Shown: positions 1-8,125, counted from the first letter of the stretch. The stretch: 8,370 bases of DNA from Bacteroidales bacterium UBA1733 (GCA_002315795.1 DCIF01000025.1:1-8370); one strand, 5' to 3'. The notes: generated by a model not told the origin, from the letters alone. Program-made: numbers and translations.

Positions 1-622
1 GGGTAGAGCGGCCCTGGGTATACCAAGCAGTTTCGTCACCACCTGCACCATGGAGCAGATAGAAGACAGGGTATTTCTTGCCAGAAGTCTCGTAGCCGGC
101 AGGAGTATAAACGGTAATACGACGATCAGTACCGAGCTCCTTGCTGTGATACCACATGGTACGTACGGTGCCGTGAGGTACGTCATTTACGCTGAAGAGA
201 TCACCATTGTCGCCCTTCTCGCGGCTCACGATGAGCTGGTTGGTAACGGTAGCCACATCGCGATTGATATAAACGTTAGCCGGGTCGACGGTCTTGATGC
301 CATCGACAGTCAATGTGTATGTATAATAGTCGGCAGGCACAGGAGCAGGTGTTGTGTATTCCCAAACACCATTTTGGCCTTCTTTCAAGTCTGCAGCCGG
401 ATGGATAGCCCATACGCCCTGTGGCGTCTCGATAAGCTGTTCAGGGAGGAAATCACCCTCCACCTTTACAGACTTTGCTTTAGGGCCCTGGAAACGGATA
501 GTAATTGTGCCATCAGGATTGATCTCAGGAGATTTGATCTGCGCACCACCGAAAAGGTTCTGCTGCGCAAATGCGCCAAATGCCAACAGGCATGCAGCTG
601 CACTGAAGAAAATCTTTTTCAT
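1..622 (-). CDS. Secreted CE1-like esterase (feruloyl/acetyl-xylan esterase type), N-terminal part, cut by window edge
   Basis: Seen: reading leftward from the ATG at 622, the frame stays open for 207 codons to the window edge, so the 3' part is missing. Residues 1-19 form a signal peptide (MKK, hydrophobic core, AFA before Q20). Residues about 30-130 look like a beta-sandwich module of the CBM48/E-set kind that precedes many Bacteroidota esterases (ITIRFQGPKAKSVKVEGDF, then YYTYTLTVDG and DPAN). The hydrolase domain begins near residue 148, with RRITVYTPAGY at 167-177 and FYLLHGAGGDETAW at 187-200, a typical esterase-D (PF00756) oxyanion-hole region. The catalytic Ser, Asp and His would lie beyond the edge. 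Family knowledge: such enzymes cleave feruloyl or acetyl esters from xylan. Exact substrate is inferred. It lies 165 bases after the susD-like stop, beyond a hairpin, so it may be expressed separately or less strongly. No Shine-Dalgarno is visible; the leader is AT-rich. Confidence 0.88.
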   Translation of the reverse strand, partial: MKKIFFSAAACLLAFGAFAQQNLFGGAQIKSPEINPDGTITIRFQGPKAKSVKVEGDFLPEQLIETPQGVWAIHPAADLKEGQNGVWEYTTPAPVPADYYTYTLTVDGIKTVDPANVYINRDVATVTNQLIVSREKGDNGDLFSVNDVPHGTVRTMWYHSKELGTDRRITVYTPAGYETSGKKYPVFYLLHGAGGDETAWYTQGRST

Positions 623-734
623 TCGTATTAATTTACAAGTTGTTGATAATAGTATCGCAATGTATTGATAAATTGCACAATCTCGATGGCGACACTAATG
701 GATCACATAGAAATGTTAAAAGATACATTTACGA
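623..734 (-). other. Leader region of the esterase gene
   Basis: This AT-rich spacer between the hairpin and the esterase start contains no credible small gene. A TATCTTTT sequence on the minus strand (718-725) matches seven of eight bases of the Bacteroidota -7 box TAnnTTTG, but no -33 element is evident and its upstream part would fall inside the hairpin. A separate esterase promoter is therefore possible but weakly supported. The 15 bases before the start are AT-rich with no purine-rich ribosome site, as at the other three genes here. Confidence 0.3.
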
Positions 735-773
735 ACAGTTGGGCTACTTTCCCTTGGTCAGTAGCCCAACTGT
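735..773 (-). terminator. 14-bp perfect hairpin after the susD-like gene (terminator or mRNA-stabilising stem-loop)
   Basis: Arms at 735-748 and 760-773 are perfectly complementary over 14 bp (arm ACAGTTGGGCTACT), with an 11-base loop. The stem starts about 15 bases beyond the susD-like stop codon on the transcribed strand. The bases after it on that strand (TTCGTAAATG) are only mildly T-rich, so it is not a textbook intrinsic terminator. It could terminate partially, protect the 3' end of the susC/susD-like transcript from exonucleases, or both, lowering esterase output relative to the transporter pair. Confidence 0.65.
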
Positions 774-787
774 ATTAAATCATCAGA

Positions 788-2428
788 TTAATCCCAACCT
801 GGGTTCTGCTTCAAATTAGAGTTCATCTGAACTTCCTTGAATGGGAATGGAAGGAGTTCATGCTTGCCGGTCTTATAACCATAACGGCTTGCATCATTGT
901 TTGCCTTAGTATCCCAAGCAATACCATTTGCTGAACGGGTAGGAATCTTCTCACCCATCTTAGCAAGGAGATCCTTAGCGATACCCCAACGCTGAATATC
1001 CTGATAGCGTACGCCCTCACCACAGAGTTCGCACTGCTTCTCAAGCTGGATATCATGGAGGGTAACACTTGCCTTAGGTGCGAGCTGAGCACGGCTACGA
1101 ACTACGTTAACATACTCGGCAGCCTTAGCAGGATTGCTCTCGAGATTAGCCTCTGCAGCGAGAAGATAAACCTCAGCAAGACGCATCCAACGATAGTTAT
1201 TGGTATAAGACATTGGACCATAGCCACCCCAGTTCTGAGTATCAACACCAGCACGCCATTTCCACATAAGGTAGTCTTCAACACCATAGAGATTGCCTGA
1301 GAGGATAAGGCCAAGGTTGGCCTGAATCCAGTCTACATGCTTCATTGTCTGATCTCTACGATAGGTATCACCATTCTCCTCGAAAGCAGATACCAGAAGA
1401 GAAGATGGATTGTAGAAACCATAATCCTGACCCGAGAAGAAAGAGAAATAATTGCGATCGATAGCTTCACCTACCACACCAGCAGTAGAGAAATCATTAA
1501 CCACCATAAAGGTATTGGTAAAGTTGCCCGAACGCCAGCGGAGCATACAACCCAAGATCTGGAATACCCAGTTATTAGGGTCATTGCACTGAGAGGTCTC
1601 AAAGAGGCTCTCGCAGTTGTACTTTGCTCGGTTCTGGATTACATTCTGGTACTCCTCGGTTGCAGGACGGCCAGCGCCTCCATAGAGTGCATACTTGCCA
1701 CTGTTGATTACAGCATCAAACTGAGCAGCAGCCTTTGCCTTATCTCCAGCCCAGAGATATGTCTTGCCAAGGAGAGCCTGAGCGAACTGCTTACTTACAC
1801 GCCACTTATTGGCATCATCAGCGTCAACACTGCTCTTCTCATAGAGTACACCAGAGTTGATAGCGTCTGTGAGATCGGTCTCAATGAACTTCCAGAGTGT
1901 AGCCATATCAGTATTGCCGATGGCAGCCTCTGAAGCCTCGATCACATGATCAACCAATGGTACGGTACCCCACATTGATGCAAGTTCAAAGTACATCAAG
2001 CCACGGATAACCTTAGCGTCAGCTGTAGCATGATTAGCAACAGCAGAATTATTATTTGCACAGTTATCAATTACGATATTACAACGGTTGATGGCTGTGT
2101 AATAACCCTGGAACCACGAAAGAATCGAGCTGAGATCTGCACTAAAGCGATACTCGTTCATTTGCTCATAAGCGCCATTATCACCACGCTGACCTCCGCC
2201 ACACCAGAAGTCTCCGTCAAGGAGTGCCTTATTGGTAAATGAACCAAGACCCATGGAAAGGGCCTGCTGATAGCATTCAGCAACTGCAGCCTCAATCTGC
2301 TCGTCGGTCTGATAGTAGGTGTCATAGTTCTGGACACCGTGCTGATCGATCTCCAGCTGGTCTGTACAAGAGGTAGTCATACCAGTTGCAACCAGACAAG
2401 CCAATACAAATATATTTTTAGTTTTCAT
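788..2428 (-). CDS. SusD/RagB-family surface glycan-binding lipoprotein
   Basis: The 546-residue product is the usual size for the family. Residues 1-20 form a lipoprotein signal peptide ending TTSC, with Cys21 as the predicted lipidated residue. Asp23 and nearby acidic residues fit a surface-export signal. The N-terminal SusD-like part (about 22-330) includes FQGYYTAINRCN (106-117) and the TPR-like helices at 213-246 (QALLGKTYLWAGDKAKAA). The SusD/RagB part includes YRWMRLAEVYLLAAEAN (412-428), the motif GEGVRYQDIQRWG (470-482) and a C-terminus ending LKQNPGWD, close to the common LKQNPGY ending. Family knowledge: it sits as a lid on the SusC partner at the cell surface and captures the glycan; the sequence does not reveal which one. 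It starts 21 bases after the susC-like stop, so the two are almost certainly co-transcribed. Nine cysteines besides Cys21 are present, including a CxxC at 466-469. Confidence 0.96.
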   Translation of the reverse strand: MKTKNIFVLACLVATGMTTSCTDQLEIDQHGVQNYDTYYQTDEQIEAAVAECYQQALSMGLGSFTNKALLDGDFWCGGGQRGDNGAYEQMNEYRFSADLSSILSWFQGYYTAINRCNIVIDNCANNNSAVANHATADAKVIRGLMYFELASMWGTVPLVDHVIEASEAAIGNTDMATLWKFIETDLTDAINSGVLYEKSSVDADDANKWRVSKQFAQALLGKTYLWAGDKAKAAAQFDAVINSGKYALYGGAGRPATEEYQNVIQNRAKYNCESLFETSQCNDPNNWVFQILGCMLRWRSGNFTNTFMVVNDFSTAGVVGEAIDRNYFSFFSGQDYGFYNPSSLLVSAFEENGDTYRRDQTMKHVDWIQANLGLILSGNLYGVEDYLMWKWRAGVDTQNWGGYGPMSYTNNYRWMRLAEVYLLAAEANLESNPAKAAEYVNVVRSRAQLAPKASVTLHDIQLEKQCELCGEGVRYQDIQRWGIAKDLLAKMGEKIPTRSANGIAWDTKANNDASRYGYKTGKHELLPFPFKEVQMNSNLKQNPGWD

Positions 2429-2449
2429 TGTTGTCTATTTTTGATGGAA

Positions 2450-5400
2450 TTAGAATGATACGCTCAAACCAAAGACGAGCTTTTTAGAGTTTGGATAAAC
2501 ACCCTTATCAAGACCAAGAGAACTGCCTGTACCAGTGGTTTCAGGGTCGAAGCCAGGATAGCTGGTGAAGGTAAAGAAGTCCTCAAGTGAGCCATAGATA
2601 CGCACATTATCGATCATAACCTTGCTGAGGATGCTCTTTGGAAGAGTATAGCCCAACTGAATCTGCTTGATCTTGAAATATGAGCCATCGTAAACAACAG
2701 CATCAGACATCAGATACTTATCATAATCAGTTGCACCGGCACGTGGCTTATCGCCCTGACGGTTGGTTTCAGTCCAACGGTTATTGGTGAACTCAGTCAA
2801 GCGGTTAGTTGGATAGTCTGCACGGTTGATAAGGCAGTAGATATCATTACCCATAGCACCTGAACCGAAGAGGAGGAAGTCGATGCCCTTATAAGAAGCG
2901 TTCAAAGTGATACCATAGTTTGCAGAAGCAATACCCTTACCGATATCAGTCTTGTCCTCAGGGCCAATCTGACCATCACCATTCACATCATAGAATTCAG
3001 GGTTACCAGTCTCAGAGTTGATACCCTTGAACTTATAGCCATAGAAATACCATGCTGGCTTGCCTACCTCGAAGCGAGTAACGGCACCGTTTACGTGGAA
3101 AGTAGCACCATCAATACCACTGCTGAGTGACTCGTGGATAGCGGTAACCTTGTTGGTCAATGTAGAGAGGTTAGCACGTACACCATACTTGAAATCCTTA
3201 CCAATCTGCGACTGCCAGCCAAGCTCGAACTCGAGACCCTGGTTCTCAATGCTACCAGCATTGACAGGCGAAGCAGAAAGACCCATAATATAAGAAGGAG
3301 CTGCACCCGTTACGATAAGGTCCTTAGTCTTCTTAAGGAAGTAGTCAACGGTAACTGACAAACGGTTCTTGAGGAAACGGGCATCTACACCGATATTGGT
3401 CTGCTCAGAGGTCTCCCACTTCAAATCCTTGTTGCCTGCTGAAGATGGAGCATAAGTTGCAATGTAACCAAAGTCAGAAGCCCCTGGATTAGAAGCATAG
3501 TTACCTGAAGAAGCAATAGTCTTAGCATACATATAGCTACCCAAAGAGGCGATAGAACCGTTCTGACCCCAAGATGCACGAATCTTCAGGAAGTCAAGCC
3601 ACTCACGGGTACTCTCCATAAACTTCTCCTGGCTGATAGTATAACCGAGAGAGACACCATTGAAGAAGCCCCAGCGGTTATCAACAGGAAGGATAGAACT
3701 ATCGGCTGCATCTGCACGGAAGTTGTAAGTCAGGAGGTACTTGCCCTGATAGTCGTAAGAGGCACGACCAAAGTAAGCAAGCTTACGGATGTACATAGCC
3801 TCACCACCAGAGATGCTCTTGGTTGCAGTTGGAGTAGCGTATGCGATATACCAATAGTTTGAATCTGGCTGCTTGATACCATAGTCAGAGGCACTACCTG
3901 TGGTACCACCGCTAACAGAAGAAGAGCGGTTCTCGCTGTATGAAGAACCAACCATCAAGCCCACATTGTGATACTTGTTGAATGTCTGGTTCCAGTTTGC
4001 AAAGTTCTCCCACTGATAGTAAACAGTATTACCGTCACCTGCAGAAAGGCTAACAAAATTCTGATTTGACTTCTCTGAGCCATAGTAGTCGCGGCTGACA
4101 CCGTATGACTCATTGCTGCTCAACTGATAGCTGAGACGAGAAGTAACTACAATGCCCTTGTATGGCTTAAGGTTCAAAGAGGTAGAACCATTGATGTTAA
4201 ACGAGCGGTTCTTGGTGAAACCAGCTGCACGAGAAATCAATGGGTTGCAACCCTCGAGAGCAACGAATGGAGAGATACCATAGTAAACACCCTCACTTGG
4301 GCCATAAAGTCTTGGACCAATACCAGACTGCCACTGATCATAAGCAGTCTTCATGTTAGAAGGCATATCAGCCAAGGTATAGGTGGCCTTGGTCATTGGG
4401 TCAAGCTGAAGAGCAGTCAAGAAGGTTGAACCATACTCTGAACCCTCACTTACTGAACGAATCTTCATGTGAGAGATCTGGTTGTTGGTCTGAATGTCCA
4501 ACCAAGGCTTGATATTCCAGTTTGCATTGATCATACCGGTAAGACGGCGGAAGGTATCGCTATCTCCTGAAACAATACCGTCATTATCAAGATAAGATCC
4601 AGAGATATAGATTGAGCCCTTATCACCACCTGCAGAGAAGGTTAAATTGTGACGCTGCATGAAGCCAGTCTCAAACATCTCATCAACCCAGTTGGTGCTG
4701 GTTTTACCATCCCAGTTAGCATTGATCAGATCAAGAGAAAGCGTGTTGCTCTCCTTAGCATAATAGCTGATGTACTCCTCTGAGTTCATCAACTCAGGAA
4801 CAGTCTTGATAGACTGACGGGTAATCTGCATATCATACTGGATCTTGCCCTGACCCTTACCCTTCTTAGTAGTGATCAAGATAACACCGTTACCTGCTGA
4901 AGCACCATAAATAGCTGCAGAAGCACCGTCCTTCAGAATCTCCATAGATTCGATATCGTTAGGATCGATACCACGGATGCTCTTGGCAATACGGCCATCG
5001 ATAACGTAGAGAGGATCAGAAGAACCATTAGAGCCGATACCACGGATACGGATGGTAGGAGTACCACCAGGACCTGCAGAACCCGACATCTGAACACCGG
5101 CAGTCTTACCCTGAAGGGCCTGCGATGCATCTGTAATAGTACGTGCCTGCATATCCTCACTCTTTACCTGGCTGACAGCACCAGTAAGTGATGACTTCTT
5201 CTGGACACCGTAACCTACGACTACGGTCTCCTCGAGCATCTCACTATCCTCCTTAAGAGTAATCTTGAGGCCCTGTGCAGCCTTTACCTCCTGAGTAGCA
5301 TAGCCAACGAAGCTAATCTGAAGGACTGCACCGTTCTTCACGGTTAATTCAAAGTTACCATCAAGGTCAGTCACTGTACCATTGGTAGTACCCTTTTCAA

Positions 5401-5560
5401 GAATGGTGGCGCCAAGAACTGGCTCACCGAGGTCGTCAATTACGACACCTGATGCCTTAGTCTGAGCCATTGCCATCACTGGGAAAAGCAATGCCAGGCA
5501 AAGCATGGAAAGAAGCGAACGGAAAGTTCGTCCTTCAATACACTTGTGAATTGTCTTCAT
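2450..5560 (-). CDS. SusC/RagA-family TonB-dependent outer-membrane transporter
   Basis: The start chosen at 5560 gives 1036 residues with a clear signal peptide (1-32, ending VMAMA before Q33). An upstream in-frame ATG at 5665 would add 35 residues, bury the signal peptide and place the promoter box inside the gene, so it is rejected. Order: a carboxypeptidase-D regulatory-like domain (about 36-103), the TonB-box-like stretch EETVVVGYG (110-118), the plug domain (about 119-235) with LYVIDG (184-189) and ESMEILKDGASAAIYG (204-219), then a beta-barrel ending in GLSVSF with the usual terminal Phe. A 12-residue EF-hand-like loop, DVNGDGQIGPED, lies at 858-869, as in many SusC proteins, and may bind calcium. 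There is no N-terminal STN domain, so sigma/anti-sigma signalling is not expected; a hybrid two-component or SusR-type regulator outside the window is more likely. Role: TonB-powered import of oligosaccharide delivered by the SusD-like partner encoded immediately downstream. Confidence 0.97.
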   Translation of the reverse strand: MKTIHKCIEGRTFRSLLSMLCLALLFPVMAMAQTKASGVVIDDLGEPVLGATILEKGTTNGTVTDLDGNFELTVKNGAVLQISFVGYATQEVKAAQGLKITLKEDSEMLEETVVVGYGVQKKSSLTGAVSQVKSEDMQARTITDASQALQGKTAGVQMSGSAGPGGTPTIRIRGIGSNGSSDPLYVIDGRIAKSIRGIDPNDIESMEILKDGASAAIYGASAGNGVILITTKKGKGQGKIQYDMQITRQSIKTVPELMNSEEYISYYAKESNTLSLDLINANWDGKTSTNWVDEMFETGFMQRHNLTFSAGGDKGSIYISGSYLDNDGIVSGDSDTFRRLTGMINANWNIKPWLDIQTNNQISHMKIRSVSEGSEYGSTFLTALQLDPMTKATYTLADMPSNMKTAYDQWQSGIGPRLYGPSEGVYYGISPFVALEGCNPLISRAAGFTKNRSFNINGSTSLNLKPYKGIVVTSRLSYQLSSNESYGVSRDYYGSEKSNQNFVSLSAGDGNTVYYQWENFANWNQTFNKYHNVGLMVGSSYSENRSSSVSGGTTGSASDYGIKQPDSNYWYIAYATPTATKSISGGEAMYIRKLAYFGRASYDYQGKYLLTYNFRADAADSSILPVDNRWGFFNGVSLGYTISQEKFMESTREWLDFLKIRASWGQNGSIASLGSYMYAKTIASSGNYASNPGASDFGYIATYAPSSAGNKDLKWETSEQTNIGVDARFLKNRLSVTVDYFLKKTKDLIVTGAAPSYIMGLSASPVNAGSIENQGLEFELGWQSQIGKDFKYGVRANLSTLTNKVTAIHESLSSGIDGATFHVNGAVTRFEVGKPAWYFYGYKFKGINSETGNPEFYDVNGDGQIGPEDKTDIGKGIASANYGITLNASYKGIDFLLFGSGAMGNDIYCLINRADYPTNRLTEFTNNRWTETNRQGDKPRAGATDYDKYLMSDAVVYDGSYFKIKQIQLGYTLPKSILSKVMIDNVRIYGSLEDFFTFTSYPGFDPETTGTGSSLGLDKGVYPNSKKLVFGLSVSF

Positions 5561-5607
5561 GTGTAATCTGGTTTTTAGATAATTATTGATGATTAAAAAT
5601 TTTGCTG

Positions 5608-5615
5608 CAAAGATA
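5608..5615 (-). promoter_or_regulatory. -7 promoter box of the susC-like gene
   Basis: The minus strand reads TATCTTTG, a perfect match to the Bacteroidota primary-sigma -7 consensus TAnnTTTG, followed by CAGC. Transcription should begin a few bases further along, leaving a leader of about 40 bases before the ATG at 5560. The only upstream TTG (5631-5633) is 15 bases away, shorter than the usual roughly 20-base gap to a -33 element. The promoter is therefore probably weak without an activator. It implies that the SusC/SusD-like pair has its own promoter independent of the GH3 gene. Confidence 0.7.
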
Positions 5616-5644
5616 GCGGTTTTAGCTGTGCAACACGTTTCTGC

Positions 5645-5694
5645 TTTGTCCAAAAGAACTTGCACATTTGTTCAAATACTTTTGGATTTGTGCA
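5645..5694 (+). promoter_or_regulatory. Three tandem TTTGTnCA repeats, candidate activator site for the susC-like promoter
   Basis: On the plus strand TTTGTCCAAA starts at 5645, TTTGTTCAAA at 5667 and TTTGTGCATT at 5687. The starts are 22 and 20 bases apart, about two helical turns, so the copies lie on one face of the DNA. They occupy roughly -43 to -93 relative to the predicted susC-like start of transcription, a normal position for an activator. The same stretch also contains an inverted pair, TCCAAAAG (5649-5656) and CTTTTGGA (5679-5686). A role as operator is inference. Confidence 0.45.
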
Positions 5695-5696
5695 TT

Positions 5697-8081
5697 TTAT
5701 CGTTTTACCAATGGATGAACAGCAATTTTCTGCTGTGGAGCCATGGCATTATGCACTTTTTCAGTGCGGGCCTTAGCCACCTTCTGGATAGCTGAGCACT
5801 TGACATCTGCCGAAGAAGCTGCCGCCATGAACTCATAGTTACCCTTGTCGAGCTGCCATGCAGAAGCCTTCTCGTTGAAAGAAGCCATATCCATGGTGTT
5901 CCACTTGAGGGTGAGGGTCTGGCTCTCGCCTGGCTGGAGGTTCTTGGTCTTTGCAAAAGCCTTGAGTTCCTTTGCTGGCTTGTCAAGACTACCCTTAGGA
6001 GCTTTGACGTAAGCCTGAACCACCTCACGACCAGCTGTGTTGCCCGTATTGGTAACCTTCACCTCCATCTGGCACACATCGCCATCGATGCTCGAAGCTA
6101 CGATCTCGTAGCCGAAGGTGGTGTAAGAGAGTCCGAAACCGAATGGGTAAGACACGGCCTTTTTGAAAGTGTCGAAGTAGCGGTAGCCGATGTAGATACC
6201 TTCCTGATACTCGGTGTAATCTACGTTACGAACCAGTTCTGGAGCCTTCTCAATCTGAGCCTTCTCTGCCTCATCCTTGTTATAGGCACGCGCGAACATA
6301 CTCATATCGAATACATAGTCAGCTGGGAAGTTCAGGTCTGCTGGAGCATCGCCATAAGCTACCTGCCAGGTCATTGGCAGACGGCCGCTTGGATTGACCT
6401 TACCAGTCAGCACATCCATCACACTGTTGCCGCACTCCTGACCGGGCTCGAAAGCACAGACGATAGCGTCAGCATATTCAGCAATTGGAGCAGTCTCGAT
6501 AGGGCCACAGACATTGAGAACGGCAATCACACGCTTGCCAGCCTTGTGATAAGCCTCGGCAACGACCTTGAAGAGATCCTTCTCAGCATCAGTCAGGAAG
6601 AAGTGCTCACGCTTGCGGTCAGCACCCTCACCGCTGGTACGGCCAATGGTGATGATAGCCATATCGTTATTGTCGACATTCTCGGCAAGAACCTCAGCAG
6701 AAGGCACCCACTCACCGGCACGCAATGGAGCCGTGATGCTAAATGGAGGCATACCGTTTGGATAGTTCTCCTTGTTCTTAGCTGCAATATGCTGCTTGTA
6801 AGTCTTTGCCAGACTCATGTCTGCCTTCATACCGGCATTACGTACAGCCTCAACCATACTAACGATGTATGGACCCACATTGGTACCGCCGAAGCCCATA
6901 GCTGCAGGAACCATATCATAGCTGGTACAGCCATAAAGGGCGATAGGACGCTTAGCATCAAGACCGCGATGTGCTGCGGTATTGATTGGGAGGGTATTGT
7001 CTGCATTCTTAAGAAGCACGATACTCTCAGCACCAATCTGACGAACGAGGGCTGCATGACCCTTCAGATCAGTCTCGTTAGGATAGACATAGCCGTTAGG
7101 CGTGTGGCACTTGAGCACGAACTCGAGAGTGCGCTTCACGCTGAGGTCGATAAGTGCCATATCGAGGCTGCCGTCCTTAGCTGCGTTGAGGATAGCCTCA
7201 CGCTGACGTGGCTGGCCAGGCTGCAGCATATCATTGCCTGCCTTGATGCTGGCAACAGCGTCCTTACCTGCATTCCAGTCGCTCATTACAAGTCCGTTCC
7301 AACCCCACTCTTCGCGGAGGATAGTCTCGGTGAGATCACGATCCTCACAGGTATATTTACCTTGTGAGCGATTGTATGAAGTCATGATCGACCAAGGATT
7401 AGACTCCTTGACTGCGATCTCAAAGTTCTTTAAATAAAGTTCGCGTATAGCGCGCTGCGAGAGACGCGAATCGTTGTTGTTACGGTTGGTCTCCTGATTG
7501 TTGATAGCGAAGTGCTTCAAGCAAGTACCTGAACCCTGGCTCTGAATACCATTGATAAAGCCGGCAGCCGTCTTACCAGCGAGGACAGGATCCTCAGAGT
7601 AATACTCGTTGTTACGACCACAGAGAGCCGAACGCATGAGGTTGACACCAGGAGCCAGGAGCACGTCCAGACCGAAGTCACGAACCTCAGCACCGATGGC
7701 AACACCCACCTGATAAGCAGCCTCTGTATCAAACAATGCAGCCACATTGGTTTCTGATGGGAACTCGGTGGTGATGTAAGTCTTGCTATCCCAGTCGCGG
7801 GTCTTAGTCATGTGAAGGCGATGAGGACCATCAGCCAAATAAGCCGAAGTAATGCCGAGACGTGGGATGTCACGTGTGCGACCGGCTGTTCCGGGGAATT
7901 TGACTTCTTCTCCCATAGCCATGCCACATCCAATCAGCATATCCACCTTCTCCTCAAGGGTCATTGCCTTGATTACCTCGTCAATGTTGTTGGCATTGAG
8001 CTGCGGCTGAGCCTTAACCTGCACATTTGAAAGGAGTGCAAGCGCACCAGCGCATAAGAGTGTAATAAATTGTTTATTCAT
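5697..8081 (-). CDS. Secreted glycoside hydrolase family 3 (beta-glucosidase/beta-xylosidase type)
   Basis: The 794-residue product has a signal peptide (about 1-24, ending VKA before Q25) and no lipobox near the cleavage site, so it is probably periplasmic. The N-terminal GH3 barrel (about 35-320) has ADGP (83-86), GRNNEYYSEDP (155-165), KHF (189-191), TSYN (234-237) and GLVMSDW (263-269), in which Asp268 is the expected nucleophile. The second GH3 domain (about 350-580) has GRTSGEGADR (480-489), with Glu485 the likely acid/base, by family alignment. An insert carries GYRYFDT (632-638), then PFGFGLSYTTF (646-656) leads into the C-terminal fibronectin-III-like domain (about 660-755). A basic tail of some 28 residues follows. 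Family knowledge: retaining removal of terminal beta-linked sugars. Glucosidase, xylosidase and related activities cannot be told apart here. Its own promoter box and a 136-base spacer separate it from the susC-like gene, though read-through is possible. Confidence 0.95.
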   Translation of the reverse strand: MNKQFITLLCAGALALLSNVQVKAQPQLNANNIDEVIKAMTLEEKVDMLIGCGMAMGEEVKFPGTAGRTRDIPRLGITSAYLADGPHRLHMTKTRDWDSKTYITTEFPSETNVAALFDTEAAYQVGVAIGAEVRDFGLDVLLAPGVNLMRSALCGRNNEYYSEDPVLAGKTAAGFINGIQSQGSGTCLKHFAINNQETNRNNNDSRLSQRAIRELYLKNFEIAVKESNPWSIMTSYNRSQGKYTCEDRDLTETILREEWGWNGLVMSDWNAGKDAVASIKAGNDMLQPGQPRQREAILNAAKDGSLDMALIDLSVKRTLEFVLKCHTPNGYVYPNETDLKGHAALVRQIGAESIVLLKNADNTLPINTAAHRGLDAKRPIALYGCTSYDMVPAAMGFGGTNVGPYIVSMVEAVRNAGMKADMSLAKTYKQHIAAKNKENYPNGMPPFSITAPLRAGEWVPSAEVLAENVDNNDMAIITIGRTSGEGADRKREHFFLTDAEKDLFKVVAEAYHKAGKRVIAVLNVCGPIETAPIAEYADAIVCAFEPGQECGNSVMDVLTGKVNPSGRLPMTWQVAYGDAPADLNFPADYVFDMSMFARAYNKDEAEKAQIEKAPELVRNVDYTEYQEGIYIGYRYFDTFKKAVSYPFGFGLSYTTFGYEIVASSIDGDVCQMEVKVTNTGNTAGREVVQAYVKAPKGSLDKPAKELKAFAKTKNLQPGESQTLTLKWNTMDMASFNEKASAWQLDKGNYEFMAAASSADVKCSAIQKVAKARTEKVHNAMAPQQKIAVHPLVKR

Positions 8082-8090
8082 TGTATGTGT

Positions 8091-8118
8091 AATTTGGAAA
8101 TATGTTGCCTTTCAAATT
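8091..8118 (-). promoter_or_regulatory. Possible stem-loop in the GH3 leader
   Basis: On the transcribed strand AATTTGAAA (8118-8110) can pair with TTTCCAAATT (8100-8091), giving nine pairs with one bulged base and a nine-base loop. It ends about nine bases before the GH3 start codon, where it could affect ribosome access. The stem is AT-rich and therefore weak. It does not resemble a riboswitch I recognise. Confidence 0.25.
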
Positions 8119-8125
8119 GGCGGTG

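Noticed and set aside
50..631. 193-codon open frame on the plus strand at the left end
   Set aside because: The minus strand here encodes the signal peptide, beta-sandwich and HGAGG motif of the esterase, so this frame is a shadow.
663..682. Small inverted repeat GCAAT/ATTGC in the esterase leader
   Set aside because: Five base pairs around a ten-base loop in AT-rich DNA is expected by chance and does not resemble a riboswitch.
1337..1933. 198-codon open frame on the plus strand inside the susD-like gene
   Set aside because: It is antisense to a complete, well-recognised SusD-family protein, and its translation resembles no family I know.
5561..5665. N-terminal extension of the SusC-like protein from an ATG at 5665
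   Set aside because: It would place the promoter box within the coding region and put 35 residues in front of a perfect signal peptide; the ATG at 5560 is far better.
5649..5686. TCCAAAAG/CTTTTGGA inverted pair as a terminator for the GH3 gene
   Set aside because: The 22-base spacer, AT-rich stem and lack of a following T-run make termination unlikely; it is better explained as part of the repeat array upstream of the susC-like promoter.
6546..7367. 273-codon open frame on the plus strand inside the GH3 gene
   Set aside because: It is wholly antisense to a clear GH3 enzyme with intact motifs, has no recognisable domain, signal peptide or promoter, and is explained by the codon bias of the opposite strand.
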